Shown in pieces: positions 18,679 to 27,079 of a DNA stretch of 64,000 nucleotides (the first letter of the stretch is position 1; each line of letters opens with the position of its first letter). The position numbers and the translations under genes are program-made. Under the pieces are notes generated by a model, which searched no databases, had not been told where the DNA came from, and was given only the letters and a program-made list of their open reading frames with translations. This DNA comes from Methylobacterium sp. GXS13 (lineage in GTDB: Bacteria > Pseudomonadota > Alphaproteobacteria > Rhizobiales > Beijerinckiaceae), in contig NZ_LKKO01000001.1 of assembly GCF_001455965.1 (NCBI RefSeq), forward strand, positions 186,001-250,000, written 5' to 3'.

Positions 18679-18716
18679 CTGCGCTCGGTGCCGAGCAGGA
18701 GGCGGGATCCGAGCCG

Positions 18717-19613
18717 ATGCCGCGCCTGGATGACCTCAGCCATGCCGACGTGCCGTTCCGGACCGGGCATTTCGCCGCTTACGCACCGCAGGATTTTCAC
18801 CGGATCGCCTATGTCGAATGGGGCGATCCGACCAGCCCGCACGTCGTGGTCTGCGTCCATGGCCTGAGCCGGCAGGGCCGGGATTTCGACCCGCTCGGCT
18901 ACAAGCTGGCCCAGATGGGCTACCGGGTCGTGTGCCCGGACCTGCCCGGGCGGGGCCTTAGCGGCTGGCTGAAGGATCCGGAACTCTACGGCCTGCCCCA
19001 ATACGCCGCCGACATGGCGGCGCTGATCGGGCACCTACGGATCGAAGGAAAGATCGACTGGGTCGGGACGTCGCTCGGCGGTCTCACCGGCATGGTACTG
19101 GCAAGCGCGGCGAATACGCCGATCCGCCGCATGGTGATCAACGATATCGGGCCGTTCCTGCCCTGGGCGCCGATCCGCCATATCGGGACCCGTCTGCGCG
19201 ACGCCCCACGGCTCCACCACAACCTCGCATCCGGCGAGTCGCGCCTTCGGACCGTGCTGTCGGCTTTCGGGCCGCTGACGGACGAGCAGTGGCGCCACAT
19301 CGCCAAGCACAGCTTCTTCCCCGAGCCCAACGGCGGCTGGCGTCCCCATCATGATCCGGCGATCGGTGACGCGTTCCGTCCGGGCCGGGTCTACAGCGTC
19401 AGCATGTGGCGCGACTGGGACGCGATCACCTGTCCGGTCCTGCTGCTGCGCGGCGCGCATTCGGAGCTGCTCCTCGCTTCGACCGCCGACGAGATGACCC
19501 GGCGCGGCCCGCCCACCGAGCGGATCGAGATCCCCGATTGCGGCCACGCGCCCGCGCTGCTCGACGAGACGCAACTACGCATCGTCACCGACTGGCTCGG
19601 CCCGGCCGCTTGA
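18717..19613 (+). CDS. Alpha/beta hydrolase
   Basis: A 298-residue alpha/beta hydrolase with the oxyanion-hole motif VCVHGLSRQG, the nucleophile Ser119 in GTSLGG, and the catalytic His277 in DCGHAP. Substrate unknown; esters, lactones and epoxides are all possible in this family. ATG at 18717 gives homology from the first residues and follows AGGAGG at a rather long spacing; a GTG at 18675 overlapping the phasin stop would add 14 residues and couple translation. The link to phasin suggests a role around PHA or acyl metabolism, which remains a guess. Confidence 0.88.
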   Translation: MPRLDDLSHADVPFRTGHFAAYAPQDFHRIAYVEWGDPTSPHVVVCVHGLSRQGRDFDPLGYKLAQMGYRVVCPDLPGRGLSGWLKDPELYGLPQYAADMAALIGHLRIEGKIDWVGTSLGGLTGMVLASAANTPIRRMVINDIGPFLPWAPIRHIGTRLRDAPRLHHNLASGESRLRTVLSAFGPLTDEQWRHIAKHSFFPEPNGGWRPHHDPAIGDAFRPGRVYSVSMWRDWDAITCPVLLLRGAHSELLLASTADEMTRRGPPTERIEIPDCGHAPALLDETQLRIVTDWLGPAA

Positions 19614-19642
19614 TCGGCAAGAACCAAAGCGGATCGCTTCCG

Positions 19643-19701
19643 CGATTGCCTGCGTGCCATCAGTCTAAAGGAAGCCGAATCACTTGCGCCGCAGGCAATC
19701 G
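19643..19701. repeat. Perfect 12-bp inverted repeat, 35-base spacer
   Basis: CGATTGCCTGCG at 19643-19654 is repeated as its exact complement at 19690-19701. It starts 30 bases after the hydrolase stop. There is no T-run, so a simple intrinsic terminator is not supported. It may be a dispersed intergenic repeat or an RNA hairpin. Confidence 0.6.
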
Positions 19702-19897
19702 TGCGAACGCGATCGGTGCCGAAAAGTCCCGGCCTGCGTAGTCCGGATCGCCAGACTTGATCGATCGTTGATCTCTGTGCCGGTCGCCTTGGGTTAATTG
19801 TGAAAGCCAGGGTCCTTTGTTCATGCCGCACAGTCGCGCAAGCGTGACCATTCGTTGCGCACTCGGCTGCACTGTGGCATCAACATGCGTCACGTCT

Positions 19898-19951
19898 GGA
19901 CCTTGGCCGTGTGATGTTGCACCTGTTGGTTGTGAGCGTCGGCCAAGGTCC
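19898..19951. repeat. Perfect 12-bp inverted repeat in the XRE regulator leader
   Basis: GGACCTTGGCCG at 19898-19909 and its exact complement at 19940-19951 flank a 30-base loop. The right arm ends 46 bases before the regulator's ATG. It could be a paired operator for the regulator itself or a leader stem-loop. Confidence 0.6.
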
Positions 19952-19997
19952 GCACGCCTACGCCTGCAGCCACCTGACGAAGTCCGGACTTCCCACC

Positions 19998-20450
19998 ATG
20001 TCCAACCCAACCCCCAAGCCGAAGCAGACCACGGCCATCGATCATGGGGTCGGCAGCCGCATCGCGTTCCTGCGTGCGGCCAACGGGCTGAGCCAATCCG
20101 CCCTTGCGAGCGCGTTGGGCGTCAGCTTCCAGCAAGTTCAGAAGTACGAGACCGGCAAGAACCGGGTCGGGGCCGGGCGCCTCCAAGCGATCGCCGAGCG
20201 CCTGGGCGTGCCGGTGTCGAGCTTCTTCGAGCCGGAACCGGAGGCTTCCACCGAGAACGGTCCGGCGCTGCTCCGCATCGCCGGCGCGGTGGAACTGCTC
20301 CGCGCCTACAATCAGATTGCCGACGACCAGATGCGCCGGGATGTCATTGCCCTGGTCAAGTCCGCGGCCCGGATCGGCCATGGAACCGCCTCCACCGACG
20401 CTGCTCAGCAGCATGCCGCGACCAACGGTGCGGCTGCGCCGTCGGCCTGA
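19998..20450 (+). CDS. XRE-family transcriptional regulator
   Basis: A 150-residue DNA-binding protein with a Cro/cI-type helix-turn-helix at about residues 20-55 (SQSALASALGVSFQQVQKYETGKNR). A Ser/Thr/Pro-rich stretch and a helical C-terminal tail of about 60 residues follow; this pattern is common in single-domain alphaproteobacterial XRE regulators. ATG at 19998 is chosen because the upstream frame has no homology. A perfect inverted repeat in the leader suggests autoregulation or RNA structure. The downstream cupin gene lies 70 bases on and may be a target or operon partner. The regulated process is unknown. Confidence 0.88.
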   Translation: MSNPTPKPKQTTAIDHGVGSRIAFLRAANGLSQSALASALGVSFQQVQKYETGKNRVGAGRLQAIAERLGVPVSSFFEPEPEASTENGPALLRIAGAVELLRAYNQIADDQMRRDVIALVKSAARIGHGTASTDAAQQHAATNGAAAPSA

Positions 20451-20520
20451 GTCCCCAGGAGGAGCCGGTTGACCGGCTCCGCCGCACGGCACACGTCGTC
20501 TCGCGATCCTGACTCGGGAA

Positions 20521-20880
20521 ATGACGGCGATGATGGCTGCGCTGACGAACCTTTTCGCCGATCTTGAGGGCGACGCGCCCGACGAGGTCGTCACGGTCCT
20601 GCACGCGGCACCCGGCCTGCGGGTCGAGCGCATCGTCTCGACCGGGCAGGCGAGCCCGCCGGGCTTTCACTACGATCAGCCGCAGGCGGAATGGGTGGCG
20701 GTCCTGGCCGGATCCGCCGAGCTGCGCTTCGCCGACGAGGCGGCACCGCGCCTGCTCACAGCCGGCGACACCCTCCTGATTGAGCCCCATCGCCGCCATC
20801 GGGTCGAGCGTACCGAGTCACCGACGATCTGGCTCGCGATCCATTTCGGGCCGGAGGTGGGAGCGGACGAGCGCCCGTGA
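20521..20880 (+). CDS. Cupin-domain protein
   Basis: A 119-residue single-domain cupin. The first cupin motif is weak (GFHYDQPQAEWVAVLAGSAEL, about residues 47-67) and the second lies around GDTLLIEPHRRHRVE. His49, Glu56, and His86/His89 could form the metal site. Small cupins of this kind may be isomerases, dioxygenase-like enzymes or ligand sensors; nothing here decides. The gene ends seven bases from the convergent rsmD. The ATG is 70 bases after the XRE regulator, so it may be the second gene of that transcript. Confidence 0.8.
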   Translation: MTAMMAALTNLFADLEGDAPDEVVTVLHAAPGLRVERIVSTGQASPPGFHYDQPQAEWVAVLAGSAELRFADEAAPRLLTAGDTLLIEPHRRHRVERTESPTIWLAIHFGPEVGADERP

Positions 20881-20887
20881 GTCCCAC

Positions 20888-21445
20888 TCAGCCGGCGAAC
20901 CGCGCCACCGCCACCGCGCTGCCGCCCGAGACGCGTCGCTCCAGCGGTGTGAAGCCCGCGGGCCATGCGAGCTGGACGGTTTCGGCCTCCTCCACCACCG
21001 CCAGGGCGCCGGGGGACAGCCAGGCCCCACCGGCCGCGCTCGTCAGCGCCAGGGGCGCCAGACCGCGATGGTAGGGTGGATCGCAGAAGACCAGCGAGAA
21101 CGGCGCCGTGGTGCCGGCGGGGCCGAGGCGCGTTGCGTCGCGGCGGAACAGCCGCGTCACCCCCTCGGCGCCGAAAGCCTCGATATTCGAGCGAATCACC
21201 GCTCGGGCCTCGGCGCCCTCATCAACCAAGAGGGCATAGGCCGCCCCGCGCGACAGGGCTTCGAAGCCCAATGCGCCGGTCCCGGCGAACAGGTCGAGTA
21301 CCCGTGCGCCGGCGACGACCTCGTCATAGGCGTGCGTCAGGACGTTGAAGAGCGACTCGCGGAGCCGATCCGAGGTCGGCCGAATCGCGTCGGTGCGCGG
21401 GGTCGCGAGCTTTCGGCCGCGCCACGCGCCACCGACGATCCTCAT
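20888..21445 (-). CDS. rsmD: 16S rRNA (guanine(966)-N(2))-methyltransferase
   Basis: A 185-residue class-I SAM methyltransferase that modifies G966 of 16S rRNA during 30S assembly. The family start MRIVGG, the RPTSDRLRESLFNVL block (about residues 22-36), the SAM site DLFAGTGALG (51-60) and the catalytic DPPY (122-125) are all present. It overlaps the upstream pseudouridine synthase by four bases (ATGA), so the two RNA-modification enzymes are translationally coupled. This pairing is common in Rhizobiales. The length is normal. Confidence 0.95.
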   Translation of the reverse strand: MRIVGGAWRGRKLATPRTDAIRPTSDRLRESLFNVLTHAYDEVVAGARVLDLFAGTGALGFEALSRGAAYALLVDEGAEARAVIRSNIEAFGAEGVTRLFRRDATRLGPAGTTAPFSLVFCDPPYHRGLAPLALTSAAGGAWLSPGALAVVEEAETVQLAWPAGFTPLERRVSGGSAVAVARFAG

Positions 21446-23322
21446 CGACCGCGCGGCGGACGCCCACCGCCGCCGCCGCCGCCAGGTCTCGCGCCGCCGG
21501 GCTTGCCGCCACCCTTGAAGCCGCCCGGACGCCCACCTGGCTTGGCACCGGGGCCCTTGCCGGCGAAGCCACCCGCGCTCTTGCCGGCGAAACCGCCGGG
21601 TCGACCGCCGGGGCGCGCACCGCCGCCGGGCTTCGGAGCGCCGAAAGCCGGCTTGCCGCCGGGGCCGGAACGCCCGCCACGGAAGCCGCTCTGGCCGCGC
21701 GGCGCGCCCTCGCCGGAACGCTCACCGCGGAAGCCGCTCTGGCTTCGCGGCGCGCCCTCACCGGATCCACCGCCATAGGGCCGATCTCCGCGTCCAGCCG
21801 GCCGCGCATCACGGCGGTCGTCCCGGCGCGCATCGTCCCGCGGGCCGGACGCACCCCGGGCCGATTCGCGCGGCCCTGAACGGTCGCCGTAGCTCGGACG
21901 GTCACCCACGCTCCGATCGCCCCGCGGCGACGGTCCGCGGTTGCCCCAGCTCTCGCGATCCGGACGACCCGCGGAACTCCGCTGCCCGCCCTCAGGCGCG
22001 CCGCGGTCGGCGTAACGGCGCCGCGGCTTCTCCTCTGCGACCGGCTCGACCGGGCTTGCGGACAGGCGCTCGACCACGACCCGGCGATCGCCCTTCTGGA
22101 ACGATCCGACACGCTCATGGCCGCGCTCGGCCGCGGCCGCCTGCGACGCGCGCGGATCTTCGCCCCGCCGCGGGACGCGGGCGGCGCGCGGCTTGCCCGA
22201 TTCCTCGTCCGACCGCCAGGCGGATTTGCGTGGGCCGGACCCGGCTCCACCGGTGGAGACCCGGGGCGCCGGCGCCGGGGCGGCCGCGTTGCGGCCGGCG
22301 GCCGGCGGCCGCTCGACATGCCTCTCGGCCTTCTTGGGGCTGCCGAAGGCGCTGATCGGTTCGCGCACCGGGCTCTCGAAATCGACTCCGGCCTGCTCGG
22401 CCAGGGCCTTGCCGAGTTGGTCCTTGAGCACGCGCATGCGCACCTCCTCGACCAGGCCGACTTCCAGATCACCGAGCTGGAACGGGCCGAAGGACAGCCG
22501 GATCAGCCGGTTCACCGACAGGCCCAGATGCTCGAGGATGCGCTTGACCTCACGGTTCTTGCCCTCGCGCAGCCCGAGCGTGAGCCAGAGATTGTCGCCC
22601 TGGACCCGGTCCAGGGTCGCCTCGACGGGGCCGTACTCCATCCCGTCGATGGTCACGCCGTTGGCCAGCGTGTCGAGCTGGGCCTGATCGGTGTCGCCGT
22701 GGGCGCGCACGCGGTAGCGGCGCAGCCAGCCGGTGTCGGGATGGGCGATCACCTTGGCGAGGCCGCCATCGTTGGTGAGCAGCAGCAGGCCTTCGGTGTT
22801 GATGTCGAGCCGGCCGACCGCGACCACCCGGGGCAGATCCTCGGGCAGGACTTCGAAGACCGTCTGGCGGCCTTCCGGGTCACGGGCGGTCGTGACGAGG
22901 CCGCGCGGCTTGTGGAAGATCCACAGGCGGCTGCGCTCACGCGCCGGCATGCGCTCGCCGTCGATCAGGATCGCGTCGTCGTCGGTCACGTTGCGGGCCG
23001 GGGACGTCAGGGTCTCGCCGTTGACGCTCACGCGGCCGGCCAGGATCATCGCCTCGGCGTCGCGCCGGGAGGCGATGCCGGCCCGGGCCATCGCCTTGGC
23101 GATGCGCTCGCCCGGTGGGGTCGGGGCGTCGGACTCGTCGGACGCGTCGGCGACGGGCTCAGCCACCGCTTTCCGGGGCGTGCTCGCCGCGGAAGCGCTC
23201 TCGAGCTTCGTCTCGGATTCGGTGCCCACATCGGTGGCGGGCGTCCAACGCTCGGTTCGCGTGGTCTCGGTGTCCGGCTGGGCGGAAGCCCCCGGGACAT
23301 CGTCTTTCGGCAAGTCACTCAT
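21442..23322 (-). CDS. RsuA/RluB-family pseudouridine synthase with long Gly/Arg tail
   Basis: A 626-residue rRNA pseudouridine synthase. Residues 1-70 are acidic and Ser/Thr-rich. An S4 RNA-binding domain spans about 71-118 and the catalytic domain follows with Asp173 in GRLDINTEG. The core ends near residue 310. The last 300 residues are low-complexity, rich in Arg, Gly, Pro and Ser, with GFRG and RPGGF repeats, ending in a run of Gly. The family core is about 240-300 residues, so more than half of this protein is extension. The tail should bind RNA nonspecifically. It is followed by rsmD with a four-base overlap. Confidence 0.93.
   Translation of the reverse strand: MSDLPKDDVPGASAQPDTETTRTERWTPATDVGTESETKLESASAASTPRKAVAEPVADASDESDAPTPPGERIAKAMARAGIASRRDAEAMILAGRVSVNGETLTSPARNVTDDDAILIDGERMPARERSRLWIFHKPRGLVTTARDPEGRQTVFEVLPEDLPRVVAVGRLDINTEGLLLLTNDGGLAKVIAHPDTGWLRRYRVRAHGDTDQAQLDTLANGVTIDGMEYGPVEATLDRVQGDNLWLTLGLREGKNREVKRILEHLGLSVNRLIRLSFGPFQLGDLEVGLVEEVRMRVLKDQLGKALAEQAGVDFESPVREPISAFGSPKKAERHVERPPAAGRNAAAPAPAPRVSTGGAGSGPRKSAWRSDEESGKPRAARVPRRGEDPRASQAAAAERGHERVGSFQKGDRRVVVERLSASPVEPVAEEKPRRRYADRGAPEGGQRSSAGRPDRESWGNRGPSPRGDRSVGDRPSYGDRSGPRESARGASGPRDDARRDDRRDARPAGRGDRPYGGGSGEGAPRSQSGFRGERSGEGAPRGQSGFRGGRSGPGGKPAFGAPKPGGGARPGGRPGGFAGKSAGGFAGKGPGAKPGGRPGGFKGGGKPGGARPGGGGGGGRPPRGR
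21681..21765. repeat. 48-bp tandem repeat inside the pseudouridine synthase tail
   Basis: A 48-base unit begins at 21681 and recurs at 21729 with few differences. It encodes a 16-residue repeat containing GERSGEGAPR and QSGFR. The period is a multiple of three, so copy-number change keeps the frame. Confidence 0.75.
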
Positions 23323-23393
23323 GTGCCGGCCTTACCAGAGCCGGCCCGGACAGGCGAGACGGGTTGAGCCGCGGCAAAGGAATATGCATCGCG

Positions 23394-23427
23394 CAAACAA
23401 AACGAGGCGGCCCGATAGGACCGCCCC
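23394..23427 (-). terminator. Intrinsic terminator after the DUF1328 gene
   Basis: Read on the minus strand, GGCGGTCC pairs with GGGCCGCC across a TATC loop (one G-T pair) and is followed by a T-rich tract TCGTTTTGTTT. It lies 25 bases after the DUF1328 stop and before the pseudouridine synthase start. Confidence 0.65.
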
Positions 23428-23451
23428 GGTTCACACGCCGTCGGCGCGTCG

Positions 23452-23628
23452 TCAGAGTCTCGGGGATCGCCCGCGCATCACGCCGAACACGGCGGAGATC
23501 AGGAACAAGGCGATCGCCACGAAGAAGATGATCTTGGCCGCCTCGACGGCCGTGCCGGCGATGCCGCCGAAGCCCAGGAGCGCCGCCACGAGGGCGACGA
23601 CGAGAAACGTGATAGCCCAACCGATCAT
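23452..23628 (-). CDS. DUF1328-family small membrane protein
   Basis: A 58-residue inner-membrane protein with two hydrophobic helices (about 2-22 and 30-50), the second rich in Phe, starting [20 protein letters not shown]. This is the DUF1328/YtjA family, small proteins often seen near stress genes. ATG at 23628 is preceded by GAGG; the longer upstream frame has no homology. A terminator follows. It lies downstream of csbD on the same strand with 77 bases and a hairpin between, so the two may be co-regulated. Function unknown. Confidence 0.88.
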   Translation of the reverse strand: MIGWAITFLVVALVAALLGFGGIAGTAVEAAKIIFFVAIALFLISAVFGVMRGRSPRL

Positions 23629-23656
23629 GGCAACCTCGCGAAAGTCAGTCGGTTCG

Positions 23657-23689
23657 GGATCGGAACCCACCGTGGGCGGGTTCCGATCC
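23657..23689 (-). terminator. Perfect 12-bp hairpin after csbD
   Basis: GGATCGGAACCC (23657-23668) and its exact complement (23678-23689) enclose a nine-base loop. The hairpin lies 17 bases after the csbD stop. There is no T-run on the minus strand, so it may stabilise or attenuate the transcript rather than end it. Confidence 0.5.
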
Positions 23690-23705
23690 GATCAGACGCT
23701 CGAAC

Positions 23706-23897
23706 TCAGAGCTTGTCGGTGGCCGACTTAACGGCGCCCTTGGCATCGCCGACGGTGCTCTGGGCCTTGCCCTTGAGCTCCTGGGCCGCGCCGTCAGCCT
23801 TCATCTTGTCGTTGTTGGTCACGTCGCCCAGGCCCTGCTTGGCCTTGCCGAGGGCCTCGTTGGCGGCGCCCTTGATCTTGTCGGTGGTGCTGCTCAT
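23706..23897 (-). CDS. CsbD-family stress protein
   Basis: A 63-residue hydrophilic, Ala/Lys/Gly-rich protein with the CsbD pattern: [24 protein letters not shown], then [16 protein letters not shown]. CsbD proteins are induced in general stress response in Bacillus and in alphaproteobacteria; their molecular role is not settled. ATG at 23897 follows a GGAAGGAAA ribosome site. A candidate sigma-EcfG promoter lies 52 bases upstream. A strong hairpin separates it from the DUF1328 gene downstream. Confidence 0.92.
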   Translation of the reverse strand: MSSTTDKIKGAANEALGKAKQGLGDVTNNDKMKADGAAQELKGKAQSTVGDAKGAVKSATDKL

Positions 23898-23948
23898 GGC
23901 GTTTCCTTCCGTCCAATCATCTCGCGGCGGCGCCGCAATCGAACTGGC

Positions 23949-23974
23949 AACAATGACGAAGCGACGAATGTTCC
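23949..23974 (-). promoter_or_regulatory. Candidate sigma-EcfG (general stress) promoter of csbD
   Basis: On the minus strand GGAAC (23974-23970) is followed after 17 bases by TGTT (23952-23949). The alphaproteobacterial EcfG consensus is GGAAC-N16/17-cGTT, so one base differs. It lies 52 bases before the csbD ATG, a typical place for a stress promoter. Confidence 0.45.
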
Positions 23975-24035
23975 AGGCATTAACATTGCCCTGGATCGGT
24001 CTCCGGCGCCGGGTGCTGCCAGCCCCGGCGATGGG

Positions 24036-24536
24036 GTGATAAACCCCGTGGCGATCGATCCGATCCAGATTGCTGAGCAAGAATCCGCGAGCGCCGTCGG
24101 GGCGTTCGACCAAGCTTTCACGGCGGCGCGTGCGGCGGTTCGAGCTGGCGAGGTGCCGGTCGGTGCCGTCGTGGTCCGGAACGGCGCGGTGCTCGCGGTG
24201 GCCCATAATCGGCCCCGGGCGCTGCACGATCCGACCGCTCATGCTGAGATTCTCGCGATCCGCGCCGCTTGTGCGGCCATCGGTGACGAGCGGCTCACCG
24301 GCTGTGATCTCTACGTCACCCTCGAACCCTGCCCGATGTGCGCCGGCGCGATCTCCTTCGCCCGGATCCGACGCCTTTATTACGGTGCGGCCGATCCCAA
24401 GGGCGGCGGGGTCGAGCACGGACCACGGGTGTTCAACCAGTCGACCTGCCATCACGCACCGGAGGTCTATGGCGGCTTTCGCGAAGCCGAGGCGGCTGAA
24501 TTGCTTCGCGCATTCTTCGCAGAACGGCGTGATTGA
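24036..24536 (+). CDS. tadA: tRNA-adenosine(34) deaminase / nucleoside deaminase
   Basis: A 166-residue zinc deaminase. The zinc and catalytic residues are visible: His69 and Glu71 in HAE, and Cys99 and Cys102 in PCPMC. TadA makes inosine at position 34 of tRNA-Arg. A free nucleoside or cytosine deaminase is the alternative. The start is uncertain: GTG at 24036 or GTG at 24048, neither with a clear ribosome site. It is divergent from csbD. The SDR gene follows after 58 bases. Confidence 0.88.
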   Translation: MINPVAIDPIQIAEQESASAVGAFDQAFTAARAAVRAGEVPVGAVVVRNGAVLAVAHNRPRALHDPTAHAEILAIRAACAAIGDERLTGCDLYVTLEPCPMCAGAISFARIRRLYYGAADPKGGGVEHGPRVFNQSTCHHAPEVYGGFREAEAAELLRAFFAERRD

Positions 24537-24594
24537 GGACTTGAAGACCCGTGGCTCTGCCGCATCCTTGACGGAGCAAACGGAGCGTCCGCCC

Positions 24595-25299
24595 ATGACA
24601 CCGACCTATCAGCGCGCCCTGATCGTCGGGGCCGGCTCCGGCCTCAGCGCATCGCTCGCTCGGCTCCTGGCGGCGGACGGGTTGAAGGTCGGGCTGGCCG
24701 CCCGCAATGTCGACAAGCTCGCCGCCCTCGCGGTCGAGACCGGAGCGGCGGTCCAGGCCTGCGATGCGAGTGACCCGGGCGCGGTCGAAGCCCTGTTCGC
24801 CCGCCTGGAACCCGCGCTCGGCGGCTCGCCCGATGTGGTGGTCTACAACGCCAGCGGCCGGCTGCGCGGCCCTGTGGTCGATCTCGATCCGGCGGCGGTG
24901 GCGCAATCCCTGATGGTCTCGGCCTATGGCGGCTTCCTGGTGGCACAGGCCGCCGCACGCCGGATGCTGCCGCACCGGCACGGGGCGATCCTGCTCACCG
25001 GCGCCTCGGCGAGCCTGAAAGGCTTCGCCGGCTCCGCGCCTTTCGCCATGGGGAAGTTCGCCTTGCGTGGTCTCGGCCAGAGCCTCGCCCGCGAGCTGCA
25101 GCCCCAGGGGATCCACGTCGCCCACGTGGTGATCGACGGCGCCATCCGGAATCCGGCCCGGGGCGGTGAGCCGCCGGACGCTCCGGACAGCCATCTCGAT
25201 CCGGACGCCATCGCCCGCGCCTATCGCGACCTGCTGCGCCAGGACCGTAGTGCCTGGACCTCGGAGGTGGAGCTGCGCCCTTGGGTCGAACGCTTCTGA
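24595..25299 (+). CDS. SDR-family NAD(P)-dependent oxidoreductase
   Basis: A 234-residue short-chain dehydrogenase-like protein. The N-terminal cofactor site reads [12 protein letters not shown] (residues 10-21), close to TGxxxGxG. At the catalytic position the usual YxxxK is replaced: the stretch reads [12 protein letters not shown], with Phe where Tyr is expected while Lys is kept. The family includes such atypical SDRs, annotated in relatives as oxidoreductases without known substrate. ATG at 24595 starts the Rossmann fold. It lies between tadA and the convergent beta-barrel gene. Confidence 0.85.
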   Translation: MTPTYQRALIVGAGSGLSASLARLLAADGLKVGLAARNVDKLAALAVETGAAVQACDASDPGAVEALFARLEPALGGSPDVVVYNASGRLRGPVVDLDPAAVAQSLMVSAYGGFLVAQAAARRMLPHRHGAILLTGASASLKGFAGSAPFAMGKFALRGLGQSLARELQPQGIHVAHVVIDGAIRNPARGGEPPDAPDSHLDPDAIARAYRDLLRQDRSAWTSEVELRPWVERF

Positions 25300-25306
25300 C
25301 TGTGGC

Positions 25307-27079
25307 TCAGGGGTTGACCCGCAGGCCGACCAGGAAGGTGTTGTCGCGGAAACTCGAACCGACCACCGTGCTGTCGATCTGCTGGTAGATGTAGGTACCC
25401 CGCAAGGTCAGCCACCGGGTGAACCGGTAATCGAGCCGAGCTGTGGCGGAAAACCCGTTCTCCCGGATGGTGCTGCCCTGGTAGTCGTTCTTCAGGAACG
25501 AGCCGCCGAACACGATCGACAGGTTGCGCAGCAGATCGTGCTGCAGCTCCACGGTCGCGACCTCGGTGAGGATGCCGCTCGAGCCCAGGATCGTGGTCTC
25601 CGTCACGCCCGTCGCGGCGGTGAACCGGACGGTGGTGAGCGGGCTCAGGGACCAGACCAGCGCGGCGTTGACCAGCGGCGCGTCGATCGCCCGTAACGAC
25701 GGATCGACGTAGGAGCGATGCTGGATGCCGGCCGAGATCTCACCCGTGACAGACCGCGCAAGTCCGAAGCTCGCCCCGACCATCAGGGCGATGCCGTCGG
25801 AATCGCGGCGGATACCGTTGGTGTCCCGGCGCAGATCGTAGACGCGGGTATCGCCCAGCAGGTCCACGAACGGACTGAGGTCCGGGCTGACCTCGTAGGC
25901 GGTGCGCAGCTGGAGGCTGTACTGATTCAGGTTGCGATCGGCCTGGTTGATGGTCACGCCGTTCGCGAGCTGAGCGTTGTCGAATTGCGAGCGGTCGACC
26001 GAGCCGCGCAGGGTCACAGAGAGCCGGTTGAACGTCTCCGTCGCGCCCAGCGACGCACCGTAGACGGCCAGCAGCGGCCGGCTCGTCGCCGCGGCGGCCT
26101 GCAGGTTGGGGCTCGACGTGCGCTGCGTGTCGACCAGGAAGCGGCCCTCCGCATCGATGTGCAGATCGCGGCTCGCGTCGATGCGCAGGCGGACGGTGCC
26201 GTCCGCGGCCGGCCGGCTGGCCGCCTCGTTCTGGGGCGTCTCCAGATAGGAGCCGCGCAGTGCGCCCTGGAGCGAACTGGAGGACCAGTCGCTGCGGAAA
26301 TCGACGGCGGCCTCGGTGCGCAGGGCCACCGATCCCCGGGCGGACTGCCGGTTGGTCTGATCCGGATTCGAGTCGTAGCCGAGGCTCTGTGCGAAGCTCG
26401 GCAGCACGGTGAAGGTACCGATGCGGTAGCCGATCGGTGCGTAGGCCGGATCGGTGGGGATCGGTCGAGCGAGGTCCGTACCGAGGATGAACCCCGGCGT
26501 GAGCAGGCCCAGGGCCGGGGTGATCGCGAACAGTGGCAGGACCGGGCGCGATGCCAGAAGCGGCTGTACCGGTACGCCCACCACGGCCTGCTGGACAACC
26601 GGCGTCAGGCGAAGTGCCGGAGCCGGCACCTGCGTCACCTCCTGGGTGACCCTGCGGGTCGCTGAGCCGAGACGGCGGGGCGGAGCGGCCCGGGAGCGCA
26701 GCAGGCTCGACGGCGTCCGGTTATTCGGCGCTGTTGTCGATCCGCCGGTGCGCTGACCGCTGTCGGTGATGCGGGTCCCGAGCTGCGAGAGCCCCGGCTG
26801 GCCCTGTGTGGGGATCGCGGGCGACAGCGGCGACCGCAGGCTGTCGCCGCCGGTCTGCTCGCCGCCGGTGACGCTTCCCCCCGATGACGTACGACCATCC
26901 TCGCGCGAGAGTCCGTCCGGAATGCGCCGCCGCAGGGCCGGGAGGCCGTTGGGTGCCGTGTCTTGCCCCAGGCCGGGATTGTCGGGCTGGCCGGTGACCG
27001 GGCTGATCGCATCGAAGCGCTGGGCCACGGCCGGCGATGCCGCAAACGCGAGCGTCAGGGCGGCGAGGGCGAGCCGCAT
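25307..27079 (-). CDS. Outer-membrane beta-barrel protein (BBP2-like)
   Basis: A 590-residue outer-membrane protein. A signal peptide (residues 1-20, ending AVAQ) is followed by a disordered Pro/Gly/Thr region to about residue 200. The remaining 390 residues show alternating strands with aromatic ends, such as LTLRGTYIYQQI, and end in FLVGLRVNP. This fits putative beta-barrel porin 2, often tied to exopolysaccharide or surface functions. ATG at 27079 is chosen because it begins the signal peptide. It is divergent from mucR, a regulator of exopolysaccharide in rhizobia. Confidence 0.85.
   Translation of the reverse strand: MRLALAALTLAFAASPAVAQRFDAISPVTGQPDNPGLGQDTAPNGLPALRRRIPDGLSREDGRTSSGGSVTGGEQTGGDSLRSPLSPAIPTQGQPGLSQLGTRITDSGQRTGGSTTAPNNRTPSSLLRSRAAPPRRLGSATRRVTQEVTQVPAPALRLTPVVQQAVVGVPVQPLLASRPVLPLFAITPALGLLTPGFILGTDLARPIPTDPAYAPIGYRIGTFTVLPSFAQSLGYDSNPDQTNRQSARGSVALRTEAAVDFRSDWSSSSLQGALRGSYLETPQNEAASRPAADGTVRLRIDASRDLHIDAEGRFLVDTQRTSSPNLQAAAATSRPLLAVYGASLGATETFNRLSVTLRGSVDRSQFDNAQLANGVTINQADRNLNQYSLQLRTAYEVSPDLSPFVDLLGDTRVYDLRRDTNGIRRDSDGIALMVGASFGLARSVTGEISAGIQHRSYVDPSLRAIDAPLVNAALVWSLSPLTTVRFTAATGVTETTILGSSGILTEVATVELQHDLLRNLSIVFGGSFLKNDYQGSTIRENGFSATARLDYRFTRWLTLRGTYIYQQIDSTVVGSSFRDNTFLVGLRVNP

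Larger units (their letters stand above)
19614..19997. other. 384-base intergenic region with two perfect 12-bp inverted repeats
   Basis: No credible gene was found between the hydrolase and the XRE regulator. The region holds two separate perfect 12-bp inverted repeats (19643-19654 with 19690-19701, and 19898-19909 with 19940-19951). The first may form a terminator-like or repeat structure after the hydrolase gene. The second sits in the leader of the regulator. A run open upstream of the regulator's ATG from 19911 is not convincing coding sequence. Confidence 0.6.
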
